A model generated the notes under the pieces. That model was not told where the DNA came from. It saw only the letters and a program-made list of their open reading frames with translations, and did not search any database. The position numbers were made by a program, and so were the translations under genes. A DNA stretch of 64,000 nt from Methylophaga sp. 42_25_T18 (GTDB taxonomy: Bacteria; Pseudomonadota; Gammaproteobacteria; Nitrosococcales; Methylophagaceae), in contig MAAJ01000001.1 of NCBI GenBank assembly GCA_002163085.1, positions 248,001 to 312,000 of the forward strand, in the 5' to 3' direction. Positions 1-9,814 of this stretch are shown piece after piece (the stretch's first letter is position 1; the number at the start of each line of letters is the position of its first letter).

Positions 1-161
1 ATAACTCAAAACAGCAAAGCCTATAACCCAAAGGCTATAGAATAAAAAAGCGAATATGACATGCTTGCTTATTATTGCAACTTTATTTAATGAGTCCATC
101 TTATTTCCATCATTAATCCTGATAAAGTTTTTGAAAATAAACTATACAAAATTTGCTTTAA

Positions 162-583
162 TTACGGCTCAGCCACTAATAACTCAAACCAAAACGTTTA
201 TCCTTTTCCATCTACACTATCAAAACCAATTTGGCCTTCCATTAGCTCTATCAGTCCTTTTGTCACAACAAGGCCTATGCCCGTACCTTCAATTCCCGCC
301 GTTTCCATACCCAAGCGAGAAAATGCTTTAAAAATAAGTTCATTTTTATCGTCAGCAAATTTATAAGAACTTGCTTCAACTTCATATAATCAGCCATCAA
401 ACTAATATCAACATTATCTTCAACGTTTATGGTGATGTCATTTTGTGTGGCTAGATGCTGAACCATGGTTAAACTTTCATCTAGTACCGTCTGGAAATCC
501 AACGGTTCAACGTTACAGTCAGTTTGTCCTGCTCCTATTTTTGACAGTTCAAGTATTAACCTGTGGGGAGCTATCACTTTCAT
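162..583 (-). pseudogene. Remnant of a sensor histidine kinase
   Basis: Reading leftward from 583, the start of the fragment (ILELSKIGAGQ...) looks like the end of a HisKA dimerisation domain followed by an N-box (KLKQVLINL). The reading then jumps, with a frame change near 345-360, into the end of a HATPase_c domain: FKAFSRLG, then a G2-like box EGTGIGLVVTKGLIELM. An in-frame TAA follows GKG, just before TFWFE, and the natural end is at about 162. The PAS/sensor part, the H-box with the phospho-histidine and the middle of the ATPase domain are missing. It is therefore a dead gene with a 5' truncation, an internal deletion and a nonsense codon. No partner regulator is nearby. Confidence 0.72.
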
Positions 584-762
584 CTGGCTACCTTATCTCA
601 CTTGCTAGTGATTCAAATTAAGCATATATCATATCTAGAAAAAATACGACTTAGCCGACGGCACGCCTTAGCCACAAAATTATTAGCCTCATTTAGAGCT
701 CCCTTTCATTGACTCATCTTCAAACTAGGCATTAAATACTGTGTCAGTAAAAACCTTTCAAC

Positions 763-2376
763 TTAATTTCCAGCCATTTTTATCGCTCTAAACATGGCAC
801 ATTGACGAAATGTTTCAATATCAGGTTCAGCATTTTTATTTGCAGCGACACGTAAGGCCAGCCTTAATAACATTTTAATATCGCGAGGCGTAATATCATT
901 AAAGGTTTCTAACAACTTTGATAAAAGTGTTTCTGGTAGCGTATAGCCATATTGTTCAGCAAGCACTTGCCAAATTTTAGGCGCGTTGTCTAAGGTTGGC
1001 GCTTCATAATTTATGATGGCTGCACAACGAGAAATAATGGCTTCATCAATATCATTGGGCCTGTTTGTTGTCATGAACAACAAGCCGTTAAAATATTCCA
1101 TCGTACGTAAAAATTCAGCAACTATGGCATTTTGTTCAATATTGTCATTTCTTCTAACGATGAATACGTCAGCCTCATCGAGTAACAAAACACAATTCCA
1201 GCGTTCGCTACGTGAAAACACCACTCTTAGATTTTCTTCAATCTCTTTCGCCGTGGTTCCTAACGATCCTGAATGAAGTAGATATAAAGGTCGCTCAATA
1301 ATTTCAGAATAAATTTCTGCCGTTAATGTTTTTCCTACGCCAGGGATACCCTTACACAAAATGACATTACCCGCTGTTTTACCTTCAATAATATCGCCAC
1401 TAAATGCATCAACATTTGTTGTTAACACGTCGAGTAAGTCACGGTGAGTCTGAGGTAAAATTAATTTATCTTTGAGTGATTTATCATATTCATATGAGCT
1501 TAAGTAATCAGAATGTAGCCAAACATAATCATGCGTTGCTAGATTAAACACACGCATCAATGTCCATTCAGGCAGCGATAATAATTTTTCTTGCCCATCA
1601 ACTAAAAATGACTCCCTAAATTGCCGATGTGTTTTAACATCTTGGGCAGACATATCATGAATAACTTTGGTATCAATAAAGGAGCCATTCATTATTGAAT
1701 GCGCTTTACTGACATAGATACTTCCTTTAGCTACAAACTGTTCCGAGAACTGATTTTTAACTAAACGACAATAGCGATCATAACTTGCTTCATATTGGGT
1801 CTTGAGTTCCTCGCTTTCTTTGAAAACACCTTTTAATTCAAGTGCATCATAAATCCTCTTTTGAATAACATCACCCGGATAAAACGCCACATAATCATGC
1901 TCAAAACCATAATAGCCTCGGTCTAGATTAGGTGAAACATGGCAAACATGTAGCAAAATAGATTCTGAAGAATGTTCCGTTCCTTTTTTGTAGCTAATGT
2001 AAGTAACCAGTGCCGGATAGAATTTATCATCTGGCTTTTTTAAATAGATCCAACCATCAATCAACGAGTCTTTTAAATAGGACTCAAGCACAGCTGAAAA
2101 TGCTTGAAAGTTAGGAATAACCGCATCAAATTGACCATCTCGAGCAAGTAAAATAGCCTCTATCGCTCTCATTGACTTATCATCACCTAACGCTTTCGCA
2201 ACGTTTGAAATATCTTTTAAGGCATCGAATGACAACTGACTAGATTCAATTTCCATTTCGATAGAAATTACATAACCTCGACTATTATCTTCATCACGAG
2301 CTACCTTATCCCGGTATGCATTTAACTCAGAATGCGTGGTCGCCTTAATAAAATCGTGAGAAACAACAAAAGACAC
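763..2376 (-). CDS. AAA+ ATPase of unknown function
   Basis: A 537-residue protein with a GTG start preceded by AAGGGA. The first ~330 residues match no family I recognise. The C-terminal part is a classical AAA+ domain: Walker A GIPGVGKT at about 343-350, Walker B CVLLLDEAD at about 395-403, a sensor-1-like MTTNRP, then DEAIISRC with a likely arginine finger. It resembles single-AAA-domain ATPases that remodel proteins, but no substrate or partner can be named. It stands alone between a dead kinase gene and the tRNA. Its own promoter probably lies in 2377-2510. Confidence 0.8.
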   Translation of the reverse strand: MSFVVSHDFIKATTHSELNAYRDKVARDEDNSRGYVISIEMEIESSQLSFDALKDISNVAKALGDDKSMRAIEAILLARDGQFDAVIPNFQAFSAVLESYLKDSLIDGWIYLKKPDDKFYPALVTYISYKKGTEHSSESILLHVCHVSPNLDRGYYGFEHDYVAFYPGDVIQKRIYDALELKGVFKESEELKTQYEASYDRYCRLVKNQFSEQFVAKGSIYVSKAHSIMNGSFIDTKVIHDMSAQDVKTHRQFRESFLVDGQEKLLSLPEWTLMRVFNLATHDYVWLHSDYLSSYEYDKSLKDKLILPQTHRDLLDVLTTNVDAFSGDIIEGKTAGNVILCKGIPGVGKTLTAEIYSEIIERPLYLLHSGSLGTTAKEIEENLRVVFSRSERWNCVLLLDEADVFIVRRNDNIEQNAIVAEFLRTMEYFNGLLFMTTNRPNDIDEAIISRCAAIINYEAPTLDNAPKIWQVLAEQYGYTLPETLLSKLLETFNDITPRDIKMLLRLALRVAANKNAEPDIETFRQCAMFRAIKMAGN

Positions 2377-2514
2377 AGATAATCCCTTTTCATAAATGGA
2401 GTGGTTACACAGAATAACCGATTTAACTACATAACAAACGATTCTACATCGGGGATAGGATCTTTCTATAAATCGTTACAAGTTTACGAGTGCTCATCTA
2501 CATAAGACAGACAC

Positions 2515-2553
2515 AAAAAAGCCCCAACACTGAATGAGTGCTGAGGCTTTTTA
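2515..2553 (-). terminator. Rho-independent terminator after the tRNA
   Basis: Read on the minus strand, a long hairpin (GCCTCAGCACT / AGTGTTGGGGC around the loop CATTC) is followed by six T. It lies just downstream of the tRNA gene and would end the rpoD/tRNA-side transcription before the AAA+ gene. The plus strand also has a short T run, so it may act in both directions. Confidence 0.75.
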
Positions 2554-2559
2554 TTTTAT

Positions 2560-2636
2560 TGGTGGGCCTACAAGGACTTGAACCTTGGACAAAGGGATTA
2601 TGAGTCCCCTGCTCTAACCAACTGAGCTATAGGCCC
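2560..2636 (-). tRNA. tRNA-Ile2 (anticodon CAT)
   Basis: A 77-nt cloverleaf on the minus strand. The acceptor stem GGGCCTA/TAGGCCC pairs perfectly, the D arm reads AGCTCAGTTGGTTAGAGC, the anticodon loop is CTCATAA and the T arm contains GGTTCAAGTCC. A CCA end is encoded. A CAT anticodon can belong to elongator Met or to Ile2, where lysidine modification makes it read AUA. The GC-rich anticodon stem (GGGGA...TCCC) and the position beside rpoD, as for ileX of E. coli, favour Ile2. Elongator Met cannot be excluded by eye. Confidence 0.85.
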
Positions 2637-2644
2637 GAAACTAG

Positions 2645-4447
2645 TTAACCGTCTGAGTCTAAGAAACTCTTCAGTTGATCTGAACGTGTTGGATGACGTA
2701 ATTTACGTAATGCTTTGGCTTCAATTTGACGAATACGTTCACGTGTAACATCAAACTGCTTACCCACTTCTTCAAGTGTGTGATCGGTGTTCATATCGAT
2801 ACCAAAACGCATACGTAAAACTTTCGCTTCACGCTCTGTTAAGCCGCCTAAGATACCTTGGGTGGCTTCTCGTAGGCCTTCGATCATCGCTGAGTCTTGT
2901 GGTGACATGACATTCACGTCTTCAACAAAATCACCTAGGTGTGAATCTTCATCATCACCGATTGGCGTTTCCATTGAAATTGGCTCTTTCGAGATTTTCA
3001 ATACTTTGCGTACTTTGTCTTCCGGCATTTCTACACGCTCTGACAATTCTTCCGGTGTAGGCTCTCTACCCATTTCTTGCAACATTTGACGTGCAATACG
3101 GTTCAGTTTATTGATTGTTTCAATCATATGAACTGGTATACGTATTGTTCTTGCCTGATCAGCAATTGAACGGGTAATCGCCTGACGAATCCACCAGGTA
3201 GCATACGTTGAGAATTTGTAACCACGTTGATATTCAAACTTATCAACCGCTTTCATCAAACCAATATTACCTTCTTGGATAAGATCCAAGAATTGCAAAC
3301 CACGGTTAGTATATTTTTTAGCAATTGAAATAACCAAACGTAGATTCGCTTCGACCATTTCTTTTTTAGCACGACGTGCTTTGGCTTCAGAAATCGACAT
3401 TTGACGATTTATTTCTTTAATTTCTCCGATGGTCATACCACGGTTTTCGGAAATTTCACCCAGCGTTGTCTGTGCCGTAACAATTTCATCAAGATGTTTT
3501 TTAATTGTTGATGAGTAATGTTTTTTAGCACGAATATGTTTATCTGACCATGAGGTATTCACTTCGTTGCCGGTGAATGAATCAATAAAATCACGACGAT
3601 CCATGCGTGCTTGCTCAACGACAATATCAAGAATGATCCGATCCTGTTTACGGACCTCTTTAACGGTTTCTGCCATTAATCCATTCAAATAAATGAGCGT
3701 TTTTGGAGCCAATTTAAACTCCATAAACAAACTACTCGCCGCTTCGCGAGTAGACTTTAGATCTTCGTCACTGCAATCTATCGTTTTGGCAAAGGCTTCA
3801 TTTAATGCCTGGAAACGTTCGCGTGCTTCTTCCGGGTCAATGGCGTTAACGTCTTCCTCTTCCTCATCATCGTCACTGGCGCCACCAGCAGCCGCTTTTT
3901 CCGCTGCAGCTTTTGCCAATGCTTCAATTTCCTCATCCGGCAAAATAAAGCCTTTGATAAGCTCATTAAGACGCATTTCACCTGCTTCTACCACTTGGTA
4001 CTGAGCAAGGAAGGAATTGATACACGAGGGGAAGGATGACAACATCGACAAACTTTCGCGCAGACCCGCCTCAATACGTTTGGCAATAACAATCTCACCT
4101 TCACGGGTAAGTAGCTCTACAGAACCCATTTCACGCATATACATACGTACAGGATCTGTTGTACGGCCAAACTCACCATCTGAGCTCGCTAATACTGCTG
4201 CGGCTTCATCATCGGATACATCATCGTTGCTAGATGCGGCTTCTGCTAAGCGCTCCATTTCATCGGTGTCCATGCCATCTTCATGAACCATGATGCCAAG
4301 GTCACTAAACATGCCAACGATATCTTCTATCTGGTCAGCATCTACTAAATCTTCTGGCAGGTGATCATTGATCTCACCGTAAGTAAGGTAACCACGCTCT
4401 TTACCTAGAGTGATTAGCGCTTTAATACGTGATTGTTGATCTTTCAT
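2645..4447 (-). CDS. rpoD: RNA polymerase sigma-70 factor RpoD
   Basis: The primary sigma factor, which directs core RNA polymerase to housekeeping promoters. At 600 residues it has the usual length for gammaproteobacteria. Region 1.1 begins with [20 protein letters not shown]. Region 1.2 is [13 protein letters not shown]. An acidic spacer (DDDEEEEDV) lies near residue 200. Region 2.4 contains [14 protein letters not shown], which contacts the -10 element. Region 4.2 ends with the helix-turn-helix [20 protein letters not shown], which reads the -35 element. It follows dnaG in the same direction after 97 bp, the classical rpsU-dnaG-rpoD order. Confidence 0.99.
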   Translation of the reverse strand: MKDQQSRIKALITLGKERGYLTYGEINDHLPEDLVDADQIEDIVGMFSDLGIMVHEDGMDTDEMERLAEAASSNDDVSDDEAAAVLASSDGEFGRTTDPVRMYMREMGSVELLTREGEIVIAKRIEAGLRESLSMLSSFPSCINSFLAQYQVVEAGEMRLNELIKGFILPDEEIEALAKAAAEKAAAGGASDDDEEEEDVNAIDPEEARERFQALNEAFAKTIDCSDEDLKSTREAASSLFMEFKLAPKTLIYLNGLMAETVKEVRKQDRIILDIVVEQARMDRRDFIDSFTGNEVNTSWSDKHIRAKKHYSSTIKKHLDEIVTAQTTLGEISENRGMTIGEIKEINRQMSISEAKARRAKKEMVEANLRLVISIAKKYTNRGLQFLDLIQEGNIGLMKAVDKFEYQRGYKFSTYATWWIRQAITRSIADQARTIRIPVHMIETINKLNRIARQMLQEMGREPTPEELSERVEMPEDKVRKVLKISKEPISMETPIGDDEDSHLGDFVEDVNVMSPQDSAMIEGLREATQGILGGLTEREAKVLRMRFGIDMNTDHTLEEVGKQFDVTRERIRQIEAKALRKLRHPTRSDQLKSFLDSDG

Positions 4448-4544
4448 TAGACCCCTTTAATTCTATCGGTGATGCTTTTGGCGTGAACTATAAATTATAT
4501 CAAATACAGTCACTTCTAACATCATAATTTTATATTAAAATCGT

Positions 4545-6266
4545 TTAATTAAACGATTTCACTTCTTCTTTTTCAGCATCCGTTAATTGACCAAAAGGCT
4601 TATTGGTCAAATAACTTTGTCGCTCAGCTATTGCCTGCTTTTGTAACTGCTGCACAATGCCGATTAATTCATGTTTGAGCCCATCAACCGACAAACTCAA
4701 GGACTGCTGTGCCAAACGTTGCAGATGAGCACTATTTTTATCATCTCGCCAACGCTCTAATAAGGCTGCAGTATTTAGATGGGGATGCTCGTGCAAAGTT
4801 TCAAGTAAACGGAGCAATACACTGATACCGGGCAGTTCCAACCCTTGTATTTTTTGATAGTCGGCCACACTTTTATGTAAGTCAGGATGTTGCAATACAA
4901 TCGTAATGGCCATCCGGACCGGCGAAACGACCGCTGATGACGATGATGCTGACGGACGTCGTTTCTGTTTCGTGGCAGGCTTATCTAAATGCTTGTTTAA
5001 CACCGACATATTGGTCTTGGCGACTTCAGCCAATCGCTGTTCCAGCATATCTCGATAAACACCTGCGGGTATATGACGCAAATAAGGTTTAGCCACTTCG
5101 ACCAATCGAGCTCGACCATCCATCGTGCTTATATCTACGCGACTTTCTAAACTGGCAAAGAAATAACCTGAATAACTCTGAGCATTATCAACCCGTTTAT
5201 TAAACGTCTCAGCACCTTCTTTTTTTACAATTGTGTCTGGATCTTCGCCGTCAGGAAGAAACATAAACTTAAGTTCATGATTACCACCTAACATGGGCAA
5301 GGCATTTTCAGCAGCACGCCATGCAGCCTCTCGACCAGCACGATCACCATCAAAACAGAAAATAATCTCCGGTGCACTGCGTAATAATTGACGTAAATGA
5401 TCGGGGGTTGTGGCTGTTCCTAGCGTGGCGACAGCATTATGAATGCCCTGCTCTGCAAGCGCGATAACATCCATATAACCTTCAACAATTAAGATTCGAG
5501 TCAGGCGACGATTAGCTTTTCTAGCTTGGTATAAGCCATATAACTCGCTGCCTTTATGGAATACCGTTGTTTCTGGCGAGTTTAAATATTTAGGGGTGCT
5601 GTCATCTAAGACGCGGCCGCCAAAACCAATAACGCGACCTCTTCTATCTCGTATCGGAAACATGATGCGGTTACGAAACCGATCATATGTCCGACCTTTA
5701 TCGTTACTGCTTAATAAACCCACATCATTGAGTTGCGCCTGCGCTTGTGGTGACCCGCCAAAAGTTTTTAATACATTGTCCCAGCCATCCGGCGCCATAC
5801 CAATATTAAATTGTTCTACGGTTTGAGCAGACAAGCCTCGCCCTTTTAAATAATCTACAAAAACTTGGCGTTGGGGGTGGGTTTGTAATTGATGAACAAA
5901 ATACTGGCTGACTTTATCTAACAAGTCATAAAGGCTTTGTTTAGCAGGTGTATTTGATACTGCCTGTGATACCGGCACGGTCATGCCAGCATGCTCAGCA
6001 AGCTCCTGAACAGATTCAGGGAAGCTCATTTGATCATATTCCATCAAAAAGCCAATCGCAGTACCATGAGCACCACAGCCAAAACAGTGATAAAACTGTT
6101 TATCCGGACTTACGGTAAATGAAGGGGTTTTTTCATTATGGAAGGGGCAACAGGCACTGAGATTTTTACCTGCTTTCTTGAGTGGAACACGATTATCGAT
6201 AATATCGACAATGTCGACTCGGGTAAGCAGATCATCAATAAATTGTGCAGGTATCTGACCAGCCAT
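4545..6266 (-). CDS. dnaG: DNA primase DnaG
   Basis: Makes the RNA primers for leading- and lagging-strand synthesis. The 573 residues show the three expected parts. An N-terminal CHC2 zinc-binding domain includes CPFHNEKTPSF and the CFGCG pair. A catalytic TOPRIM core contains ILIVEGYMDVIAL and the metal-binding FCFDGDRAG. A C-terminal helicase-binding domain (~430-573) would contact DnaB. A low-complexity Ser-rich linker (SASSSSAVV) precedes that last domain. It sits between yqeY and rpoD on the same strand. Confidence 0.98.
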   Translation of the reverse strand: MAGQIPAQFIDDLLTRVDIVDIIDNRVPLKKAGKNLSACCPFHNEKTPSFTVSPDKQFYHCFGCGAHGTAIGFLMEYDQMSFPESVQELAEHAGMTVPVSQAVSNTPAKQSLYDLLDKVSQYFVHQLQTHPQRQVFVDYLKGRGLSAQTVEQFNIGMAPDGWDNVLKTFGGSPQAQAQLNDVGLLSSNDKGRTYDRFRNRIMFPIRDRRGRVIGFGGRVLDDSTPKYLNSPETTVFHKGSELYGLYQARKANRRLTRILIVEGYMDVIALAEQGIHNAVATLGTATTPDHLRQLLRSAPEIIFCFDGDRAGREAAWRAAENALPMLGGNHELKFMFLPDGEDPDTIVKKEGAETFNKRVDNAQSYSGYFFASLESRVDISTMDGRARLVEVAKPYLRHIPAGVYRDMLEQRLAEVAKTNMSVLNKHLDKPATKQKRRPSASSSSAVVSPVRMAITIVLQHPDLHKSVADYQKIQGLELPGISVLLRLLETLHEHPHLNTAALLERWRDDKNSAHLQRLAQQSLSLSVDGLKHELIGIVQQLQKQAIAERQSYLTNKPFGQLTDAEKEEVKSFN

Positions 6267-6337
6267 AGCTACTGCCTATGACCGAGAAGCGGTGTAGATT
6301 GCAACCTTGTCTGATAGTAGACTTGGCACTTTCTTGC

Positions 6338-6799
6338 TCAGGCGGAGAGCGCAGCCTTAACGAGGCCACTTACTGCACCCATATCTGCACGCCCTTGAAT
6401 TTTTGGTCGCAATAACTTCATTACTGCGCCCATATCACGAGCAGAGCTCGCGCCTGATTCAGCAATTGCCGCTTTAATTTCAGCAGCAACCTCATCTTCT
6501 GATAACGCCGTTGGCATAAACTCTTCAATAATGGCGAGTTCAGCGATTTCAATGACAGCTAAGTCATCGCGGCCAGCATCTTGAAATTGAGTTAATGAAT
6601 CGCGACGCTGCTTAGTCATTTTTGTAAGCACGGCGATAATTTCATCATCACCTAAGTCGATACGTTTATCGATCTCAATTTGTTTAATTGCCGCAGTAAT
6701 TTGTCGTAACGTTGCTAGGCGCTCTTTTTCTTTGGCGCGCATTGCAACTATGACACTATCTTGAATGGTGACTTTTAACGGACTAGCTTCTGCAGGCAT
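6338..6799 (-). CDS. yqeY: GatB/YqeY domain protein
   Basis: A 153-residue protein of the YqeY family, which shares the tRNA-binding tail of the GatB subunit of Asp/Glu-tRNA amidotransferase. Visible family features are the N-terminal helix with MRAKEKERLATLRQITAAIKQ and the C-terminal GAVMKLLRPKIQGRADM. The exact role is not known. The genomic link to rpsU and dnaG is widespread. It starts 12 bp after the rpsU stop, so the two are probably co-transcribed. Confidence 0.93.
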   Translation of the reverse strand: MPAEASPLKVTIQDSVIVAMRAKEKERLATLRQITAAIKQIEIDKRIDLGDDEIIAVLTKMTKQRRDSLTQFQDAGRDDLAVIEIAELAIIEEFMPTALSEDEVAAEIKAAIAESGASSARDMGAVMKLLRPKIQGRADMGAVSGLVKAALSA

Positions 6800-6811
6800 T
6801 TTTGTATCTCT

Positions 6812-7027
6812 TTAGTACAAACGGATACGGCTTGCGTTTTCACGCGACAATTTTTTCTGGTGACGCTTAACGGCTGCTGCTGCTGCACGTTTACGTACTG
6901 TAGTTGGCTTTTCGTAAGCTTCACGAGCGCGAGCTTCTGTTACTGTTCCTGCTTTTTCACAAGCACGTTTGAAACGACGTAATGCAATATCAAATGGTTC
7001 GTTTTCTTTTACGCGTACTGCTGGCAT
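6812..7027 (-). CDS. rpsU: 30S ribosomal protein S21
   Basis: A small ribosomal subunit protein of 71 residues, rich in Arg and Lys ([28 protein letters not shown]). It helps the 30S subunit engage mRNA. The ATG at 7027 is chosen because [19 protein letters not shown] is the conserved N-terminus. An open frame running further upstream to 7108 has no family support. It is the first gene of the rpsU-yqeY-dnaG-rpoD group, with its promoter in the 138-bp gap shared with divergent tsaD. Confidence 0.98.
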   Translation of the reverse strand: MPAVRVKENEPFDIALRRFKRACEKAGTVTEARAREAYEKPTTVRKRAAAAAVKRHQKKLSRENASRIRLY

Positions 7028-7165
7028 TTGTTGATTCCTAAAATTATTTTCAATGGAAAAGCAGGTAATTGTACGAAATATCAACAAGAAAGAAAATAGT
7101 TGATTCAATTTTTTTTGAAAAAGGCATAATACTTTCCCAATACAGCTAGCGGGAAAACACCATAA

Positions 7166-8173
7166 ATGCGAGTTTTAGGAATTGAATCATCCTGCGATGA
7201 AACCGGTATTGCGCTCTATGATACAGAGAAAGGGCTAGTGGCACATGCTCTTTTTAGCCAGGTAGCCATGCATGCTGAATATGGCGGCGTTGTACCTGAG
7301 CTTGCTTCTCGCGACCATATTCGCAAAACATTACCGTTGATAGACCAAGTGTTAACTCAGGCGCAACTCCAGCGTACGGATATAGATGCGGTTGCCTATA
7401 CTGCGGGTCCAGGATTAGTGGGTGCATTATTAGTCGGTACCGCCATAGGCCGCAGCCTGGCTTGGGCATTAGACATTCCGGCGATAGCCATCAATCATAT
7501 GGAAGGTCATTTATTATCGCCTCTGCTAGAAGATAACCCACCCGATTTTCCATTTGTATCCCTACTCGTTTCTGGCGGTCATACCTTATTGGTTGAAGTA
7601 CAGGCGGTAGGTCAATATAAACTCCTGGGTGAATCTATTGATGATGCCGTTGGTGAGGCCTTCGATAAAACAGCAAAAATGCTGGGCCTAGACTATCCCG
7701 GCGGCCCAGTGCTTGCCAAGCTTGCAGAGCAAGGTATCGCCGATAAGTATGAGTTTCCGAGACCGATGACTAATCGACCCGGTTTAGACTTCAGTTTTAG
7801 TGGCTTGAAGACATTTGCGATGAATACATGGCGAGATAGCAGCCAAACAGAGCAAGATAAAGCCAACATTGCGCTGGCTTTTCAAACGGCGGCAATCGAA
7901 ACCTTAGCGATAAAATGTAAGCGTGCCTTGAAACAAACAAGTTTATCAACATTAGTTGTAGCCGGTGGCGTCAGCGCGAATAAAGCGTTACGAACACGAC
8001 TTTCTGCCATGCCGACTATCAATGTTTATTATCCACGTCCTGAATTTTGTAGTGATAATGGCGCGATGATTGCCTTTGCCGGGGCAATGCGCAGTGCGGG
8101 TTTGGAACAAGCAGAAAAGCCTAGCTTTTCTGCTCGGCCCCGTTGGCCGTTAGATGAACTTAGTCCGCCTTAA
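7166..8173 (+). CDS. tsaD: tRNA threonylcarbamoyladenosine transferase TsaD
   Basis: Transfers the threonylcarbamoyl group to A37 of ANN-decoding tRNAs, in complex with TsaB and TsaE. At 335 residues it has normal length. The ASKHA fold begins with [19 protein letters not shown]. The metal-binding signature [10 protein letters not shown] is at about residues 111-120. Later motifs are LVSGGHT, the DFSFSGLKT loop and [12 protein letters not shown]. It is divergent from rpsU, the usual arrangement in gammaproteobacteria. A neat link is that tRNA-Ile2 in this window is itself a t6A-carrying substrate type. Confidence 0.98.
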   Translation: MRVLGIESSCDETGIALYDTEKGLVAHALFSQVAMHAEYGGVVPELASRDHIRKTLPLIDQVLTQAQLQRTDIDAVAYTAGPGLVGALLVGTAIGRSLAWALDIPAIAINHMEGHLLSPLLEDNPPDFPFVSLLVSGGHTLLVEVQAVGQYKLLGESIDDAVGEAFDKTAKMLGLDYPGGPVLAKLAEQGIADKYEFPRPMTNRPGLDFSFSGLKTFAMNTWRDSSQTEQDKANIALAFQTAAIETLAIKCKRALKQTSLSTLVVAGGVSANKALRTRLSAMPTINVYYPRPEFCSDNGAMIAFAGAMRSAGLEQAEKPSFSARPRWPLDELSPP

Positions 8174-8181
8174 TTTTTGGT

Positions 8182-8736
8182 TTACCACATCAAATCATCT
8201 GGGATTTGATAGTCGGCATAAGGATCATTCTCTTCAGGCGCCGCCTCCACCGCCGTACGGACAATAATCTTGGGTAAGCGCACTTCAATCCTTTCAGCAA
8301 TTTTATCGGGGATAAGTGCCGTAACATTCGCTAGAACAGCAATAGCTAACTGACCCAACGTAAGCTGTCGCTGCTGCTCGCTAGAGACATAGATTTTTTT
8401 TACTTTGTTATCCTGAGTAAAGTTATAGGCAATATCTGCATCCTCGGGAATGGCAATCGTATGCTGCTGAACAATTTGGCCAACTTCCGCCAGTAATGCC
8501 TTTTTAGCACGCGCTTCATCACGCTGTTTATTTAAATTTAGATCACGCTGCTGCTTATCACGCTGTGCTTGTTCTATTTTTAACGCAGCCGGATCCTGCA
8601 CTTCAATTTCCTGGCCTGATTTTTTGGCCTGCCTAATTTTATTATTATCTTTACGTTTTTGGTGTTGAGATTTTTTTGCTTTTTTCTTATCAATAACACC
8701 AATGTTTAGTAATTGGTCCTGTAATGATCCCGCCAT
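8182..8736 (-). CDS. DUF2058 family protein (YaiL-like)
   Basis: A 184-residue protein of the DUF2058 family (E. coli YaiL), often labelled a nucleoprotein or polynucleotide-associated enzyme without proven activity. The N-terminal third is very basic and probably helical or disordered (KKKAKKSQHQKRKDNNKIRQAKK), which suggests nucleic-acid contact. The C-terminal part holds the conserved YNFTQDNKVKKIYVS segment and ends with DPYADYQIPDDLMW. It converges on tsaD with 8 bp between stop codons. Confidence 0.85.
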   Translation of the reverse strand: MAGSLQDQLLNIGVIDKKKAKKSQHQKRKDNNKIRQAKKSGQEIEVQDPAALKIEQAQRDKQQRDLNLNKQRDEARAKKALLAEVGQIVQQHTIAIPEDADIAYNFTQDNKVKKIYVSSEQQRQLTLGQLAIAVLANVTALIPDKIAERIEVRLPKIIVRTAVEAAPEENDPYADYQIPDDLMW

Positions 8737-8779
8737 TGTGATCTCTTTATTTTATTTAGTCGGATGATTTAAGTTTGAA

Positions 8780-9379
8780 CTACTTTCGTGATTTACTTTC
8801 TTCACCGGAAATCAACCGCTGAATATTGCCGCGATGGCGAGCTAATAACATGACTGCTATAACAACAATTATCCAGCGTGCATTAATGCTATCAATTAAC
8901 CACAAACTATAAACGGGTGTCATCGCTGCAGCGCTAATCGCTGATAAGGAAGAAATTCGACTGACTAAAAATACTGCAAGCCACGTTAATAAAGCAGCGC
9001 CAGCCATTAATGGAGATAAAGCCAGAAAGGCACCCAAAGCAGTGGCAACACCTTTGCCGCCTTTAAATTCAAAAAAGACAGGATAAAGGTGGCCCAAGAA
9101 AGCAAAAAAAGCTGTGGCCGCCATCCAAGTCTGATTTAGGCCTAATAAACACGCAATAACAACGGGCAACACACCCTTAATCACATCAATAATTAATACT
9201 GTGGCCGCTAACTTCTTGCCGCCAAAGCGTAATACATTGGTCGCACCAGGATTGCCGGAACCCTGAGAACGAGGATCTGGCAAGCCCGCTATTTTACATA
9301 GCACTATCGCACTCGATAACGAGCCGATTAAATATGCGCCGATCAGAACAATCAACGGTAAAGCAAAAGTTTCAAGCAT
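8780..9379 (-). CDS. plsY: Glycerol-3-phosphate acyltransferase PlsY
   Basis: An inner-membrane enzyme that acylates glycerol-3-phosphate from acyl-phosphate, the first step of phospholipid synthesis. The 199 residues carry about five membrane helices and the family motifs GSGNPGATNVLR and FKGGKGVATALGAFLAL. The ATG at 9379 (MLETFALPLIVLIGAYLIGS) fits other PlsY proteins. A longer frame to 9445 would swallow a TATAAT-like -10 and run close to divergent folB. GpsA, which makes its substrate, is encoded about 4 kb away. Confidence 0.95.
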   Translation of the reverse strand: MLETFALPLIVLIGAYLIGSLSSAIVLCKIAGLPDPRSQGSGNPGATNVLRFGGKKLAATVLIIDVIKGVLPVVIACLLGLNQTWMAATAFFAFLGHLYPVFFEFKGGKGVATALGAFLALSPLMAGAALLTWLAVFLVSRISSLSAISAAAMTPVYSLWLIDSINARWIIVVIAVMLLARHRGNIQRLISGEESKSRK

Positions 9380-9410
9380 GATATTATGCAGCCTAGTTTG
9401 TTTTTGCCTC

Positions 9411-9416
9411 ATTATA
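9411..9416 (-). promoter_or_regulatory. Candidate -10 element of plsY
   Basis: The minus strand reads TATAAT exactly, 32 bp upstream of the chosen plsY ATG. The matching -35 position is poor (GTGGAA at a 17-bp spacing), so this is only a candidate. Its position supports the shorter plsY start. Confidence 0.35.
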
Positions 9417-9457
9417 GGGCTGTCAGCAGTTATTTCCACCTTCAAACGCGATAAATC

Positions 9458-9814
9458 ATGGATAAAATTTTTCTTAACGATCTAAACATCGATACCATCA
9501 TCGGCATTTACGACTGGGAACGTGAAACATTACAAACCCTCAGCTTCGATCTAGAAATGGATTGGGATATTCGTGCCGCTGCGGCCAGTGACCATATCGA
9601 TGACACCTTGGATTATGGCGCTATTGCGCAAACCATCGTTAGCTTTGTTGAGGCAAGTCGATACCAATTAATCGAAACCTTAGCGGAAGACTTATGTGCT
9701 TTATTACTGCAAAACTTTCCTATCCCTAAAATCAAACTCACGCTAAGTAAACCTGTCGCTTTACACGGTCAAAACACGGCAAGAATCGTGCTTGAACGTA
9801 GCCGTCCTCAATGA
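9458..9814 (+). CDS. folB: Dihydroneopterin aldolase FolB
   Basis: Converts 7,8-dihydroneopterin to 6-hydroxymethyl-dihydropterin and glycolaldehyde in folate synthesis. It has 118 residues, the normal length. Visible family motifs are IIGIYDWERETLQ at the start, TLDYGAIAQTIVSFVEASRYQ in the middle (Tyr and Glu of the pterin site) and the conserved late lysine in IKLTLSKP. The product is the substrate of the next gene, folK, whose ATG overlaps the folB stop. In this organism the pterin branch could in principle also feed methanopterin-type cofactors, which is inference. Confidence 0.97.
   Translation: MDKIFLNDLNIDTIIGIYDWERETLQTLSFDLEMDWDIRAAAASDHIDDTLDYGAIAQTIVSFVEASRYQLIETLAEDLCALLLQNFPIPKIKLTLSKPVALHGQNTARIVLERSRPQ

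Noticed and set aside
56..331. Open frame of 91 codons on the plus strand
   Set aside because: AT-rich, no ribosome site or family resemblance, and it overlaps the decayed kinase whose remains explain the region.
2560..2636. Elongator tRNA-Met
   Set aside because: The CAT anticodon allows it, but the GC-rich anticodon stem and rpoD neighbourhood fit tRNA-Ile2 better; kept as an alternative only.
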